Shown here piece after piece: positions 15,841 to 16,699 of a stretch of DNA of 16,699 nucleotides. Both the position numbers and the translations under genes were made by a program. Under the pieces are notes generated by a model. That model was not told where the DNA came from, did not search any database, and saw only the letters and a list, made by a program, of their open reading frames with translations. Numbering within the stretch: position 1 is the first letter of the stretch; the number at the start of each line of letters is the position of its first letter. Source of the DNA: Planctomycetota bacterium (GTDB lineage: Bacteria; Planctomycetota; Planctomycetia; Pirellulales; UBA7805); the NCBI GenBank assembly GCA_014237955.1, contig JABABY010000018.1, positions 270-16,968 of the forward strand, read 5' to 3'.

Positions 15841-16080
15841 GCTCACCTCATTAAGCACCGTCAACAAACCATGACAGAGGAATTGCTAACGGTATGCTAC
15901 CACGCCCACCGCTGCAGGACAAGAAAAATGCTCGTCATCTTAAAAGCCGATTTTCTGGAGTAGGAAAACCGCATCCACGGCATAGATGAAACAAAATGCA
16001 CCGTAGCGATGAGAAAGTCTTTTTTCTTTAGAAGCTTGCCGCAACGGCAACCAGAAAGCGGGCTAAATCCTTGAAATGAC
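15841..16080. other. Intergenic remainder between larE leader and DUF4912 gene
   Basis: 240 bp with no supported gene. A strong 6-bp hairpin TTGCCG-CAA-CGGCAA (16036-16050) lies 31 nt past the DUF4912 stop on the minus strand, without a T-run, and may protect the 3' end of that mRNA. Confidence 0.5.
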
Positions 16081-16699
16081 CTAGCTACTGGCAATATCTT
16101 CCGGTTCTCGGATGAGTGCTTCGAGAACCTTCGTATTTCGATCAAAGGCGACAACCGTGGTCCGCTGCTCCACTCCATCAGCACGGGTCGCGACAATCGG
16201 GATGACTTGCCGCCCTTCTTTAAGGCTCACCCGGACTGTAAATGTACCATCCTCGCGTAAATCGATCGGTTCACCGCGAAATAACACATGGGAACCAGGG
16301 GTCGTTGCACCGTAAACGAGCAATTCCGAATCGACTTCGAAGGCAAAATCCTGCTCTTTAGGCGCGTTTCCACTCGCAACAATCCCATGCCGAGTCACCA
16401 GGGGTGATCCAAGCGGGCGACGTAGGCGTTCCTCAAACAATTCCCGCAGGTCTTCGGCATGGCCATTATTTTCCAGCCCACCACTCATGGCATAGATTTT
16501 ATCGCATTCGCGGGCTATCTCCTGCCAATTTTTATCCAACTCTGCGTTGTCTCCTCGCGGCCGGGTCGTCACGATATTGCTACTGGCTAACGAATGAAAC
16601 AATTCCCCGGAGAGATAGCCGATTTTGACTTGGAAGGAAGCGGGAGGATCTGAGACATCGATATACCAGTCGGTCACACCCCCATGAATTGGGATATCG
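16081..16699 (-). CDS. DUF4912 domain protein (partial, 5' end outside window)
   Basis: The minus-strand frame is open to the window edge (206 codons before TAG at 16081-16083), so the true start lies beyond 16699. A GTG at 16677 is in frame, but family-like residues (DIPIHGG) continue upstream of it. The visible part carries the DUF4912 pattern: WYIDVSDPPASFQVKIGYLS followed by a segment containing LASSNIVTTPR-like residues (LASSNIVTTRPRG). An acidic helical stretch comes next, then a C-terminal beta-rich part with ELLVYGATTPGSHVLFRGEPI and VIPIVATRADG, an Ig-like domain by composition. Function of the family is unknown. It is upstream of larE on the same strand, but 498 bp and a terminator separate them, so they are probably independent. 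Confidence 0.75.
   Translation of the reverse strand, partial: DIPIHGGVTDWYIDVSDPPASFQVKIGYLSGELFHSLASSNIVTTRPRGDNAELDKNWQEIARECDKIYAMSGGLENNGHAEDLRELFEERLRRPLGSPLVTRHGIVASGNAPKEQDFAFEVDSELLVYGATTPGSHVLFRGEPIDLREDGTFTVRVSLKEGRQVIPIVATRADGVEQRTTVVAFDRNTKVLEALIREPEDIASS

Noticed and set aside
15871..15963. 30-codon plus-strand frame starting with ATG
   Set aside because: It has no Shine-Dalgarno, no promoter and no recognisable content; a frame this short is expected by chance.

Overview
The window looks like a chromosomal segment of a planctomycete, most likely a marine Pirellulales-type bacterium. This is inferred from gene content, not from a marker gene. The pointers are a Ser/Thr kinase with a family-style N-terminal extension and a C-terminal membrane anchor, a secreted DUF6807 (PmoA-like) protein, a TlpA-type thioredoxin with a long helical N-terminal region, a DUF4912 protein, an FHA protein, and mostly weak Shine-Dalgarno signals. 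GC is near 50% throughout, except the first ~120 bases, which I count at about 31%.

Layout. 1-467 (minus) is an FHA-domain protein cut by the window edge; its last ~40 visible residues read like a HAD phosphatase and lie in the AT-rich patch. 468-700 is a divergent regulatory region. 701-771 is a tRNA-Gln(CTG) whose 3' end lies 2 nt before the first start codon of pyrB. A plus-strand cluster follows: pyrB, pyrC, a NYN/YacP-type nuclease and a secreted DUF6807 protein. The last gene overlaps a convergent CPA1 Na+/H+ antiporter (minus) by 39 bp. A divergent region with three stacked inverted repeats leads to a plus-strand pair, an NAD-dependent epimerase and a HAD sugar-phosphatase/mutase. From 7829 to 12787 five minus-strand genes encode, in transcription order, a small glutaredoxin-like protein, a TIGR04282/DUF2064 transferase, a ThiO-type FAD oxidase, a radical SAM protein and a TlpA-like thioredoxin. 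A divergent STPK gene (13119-14687) faces larE (14749-15582, minus). A DUF4912 gene (minus) runs off the right end.

How the genes work together. PyrB and PyrC catalyse consecutive steps of de novo pyrimidine synthesis. The redox/radical SAM block could be one modification pathway, but the substrate is unknown. LarE supplies sulfur for the nickel-pincer cofactor; no larB or larC is in view.

Most notable observations: (1) the ThiO-like gene has a single in-frame TGA in otherwise intact coding sequence, followed at once by a hairpin whose geometry resembles a bacterial SECIS; (2) the ~500-bp region upstream of larE holds an intrinsic terminator preceded by stable hairpins, suggesting an attenuator/riboswitch or a small RNA; (3) the tRNA-Gln/pyrB junction leaves almost no leader; (4) the FHA/HAD-like junction coincides with a sharp base-composition break, which suggests an assembly chimera or a recent fusion.
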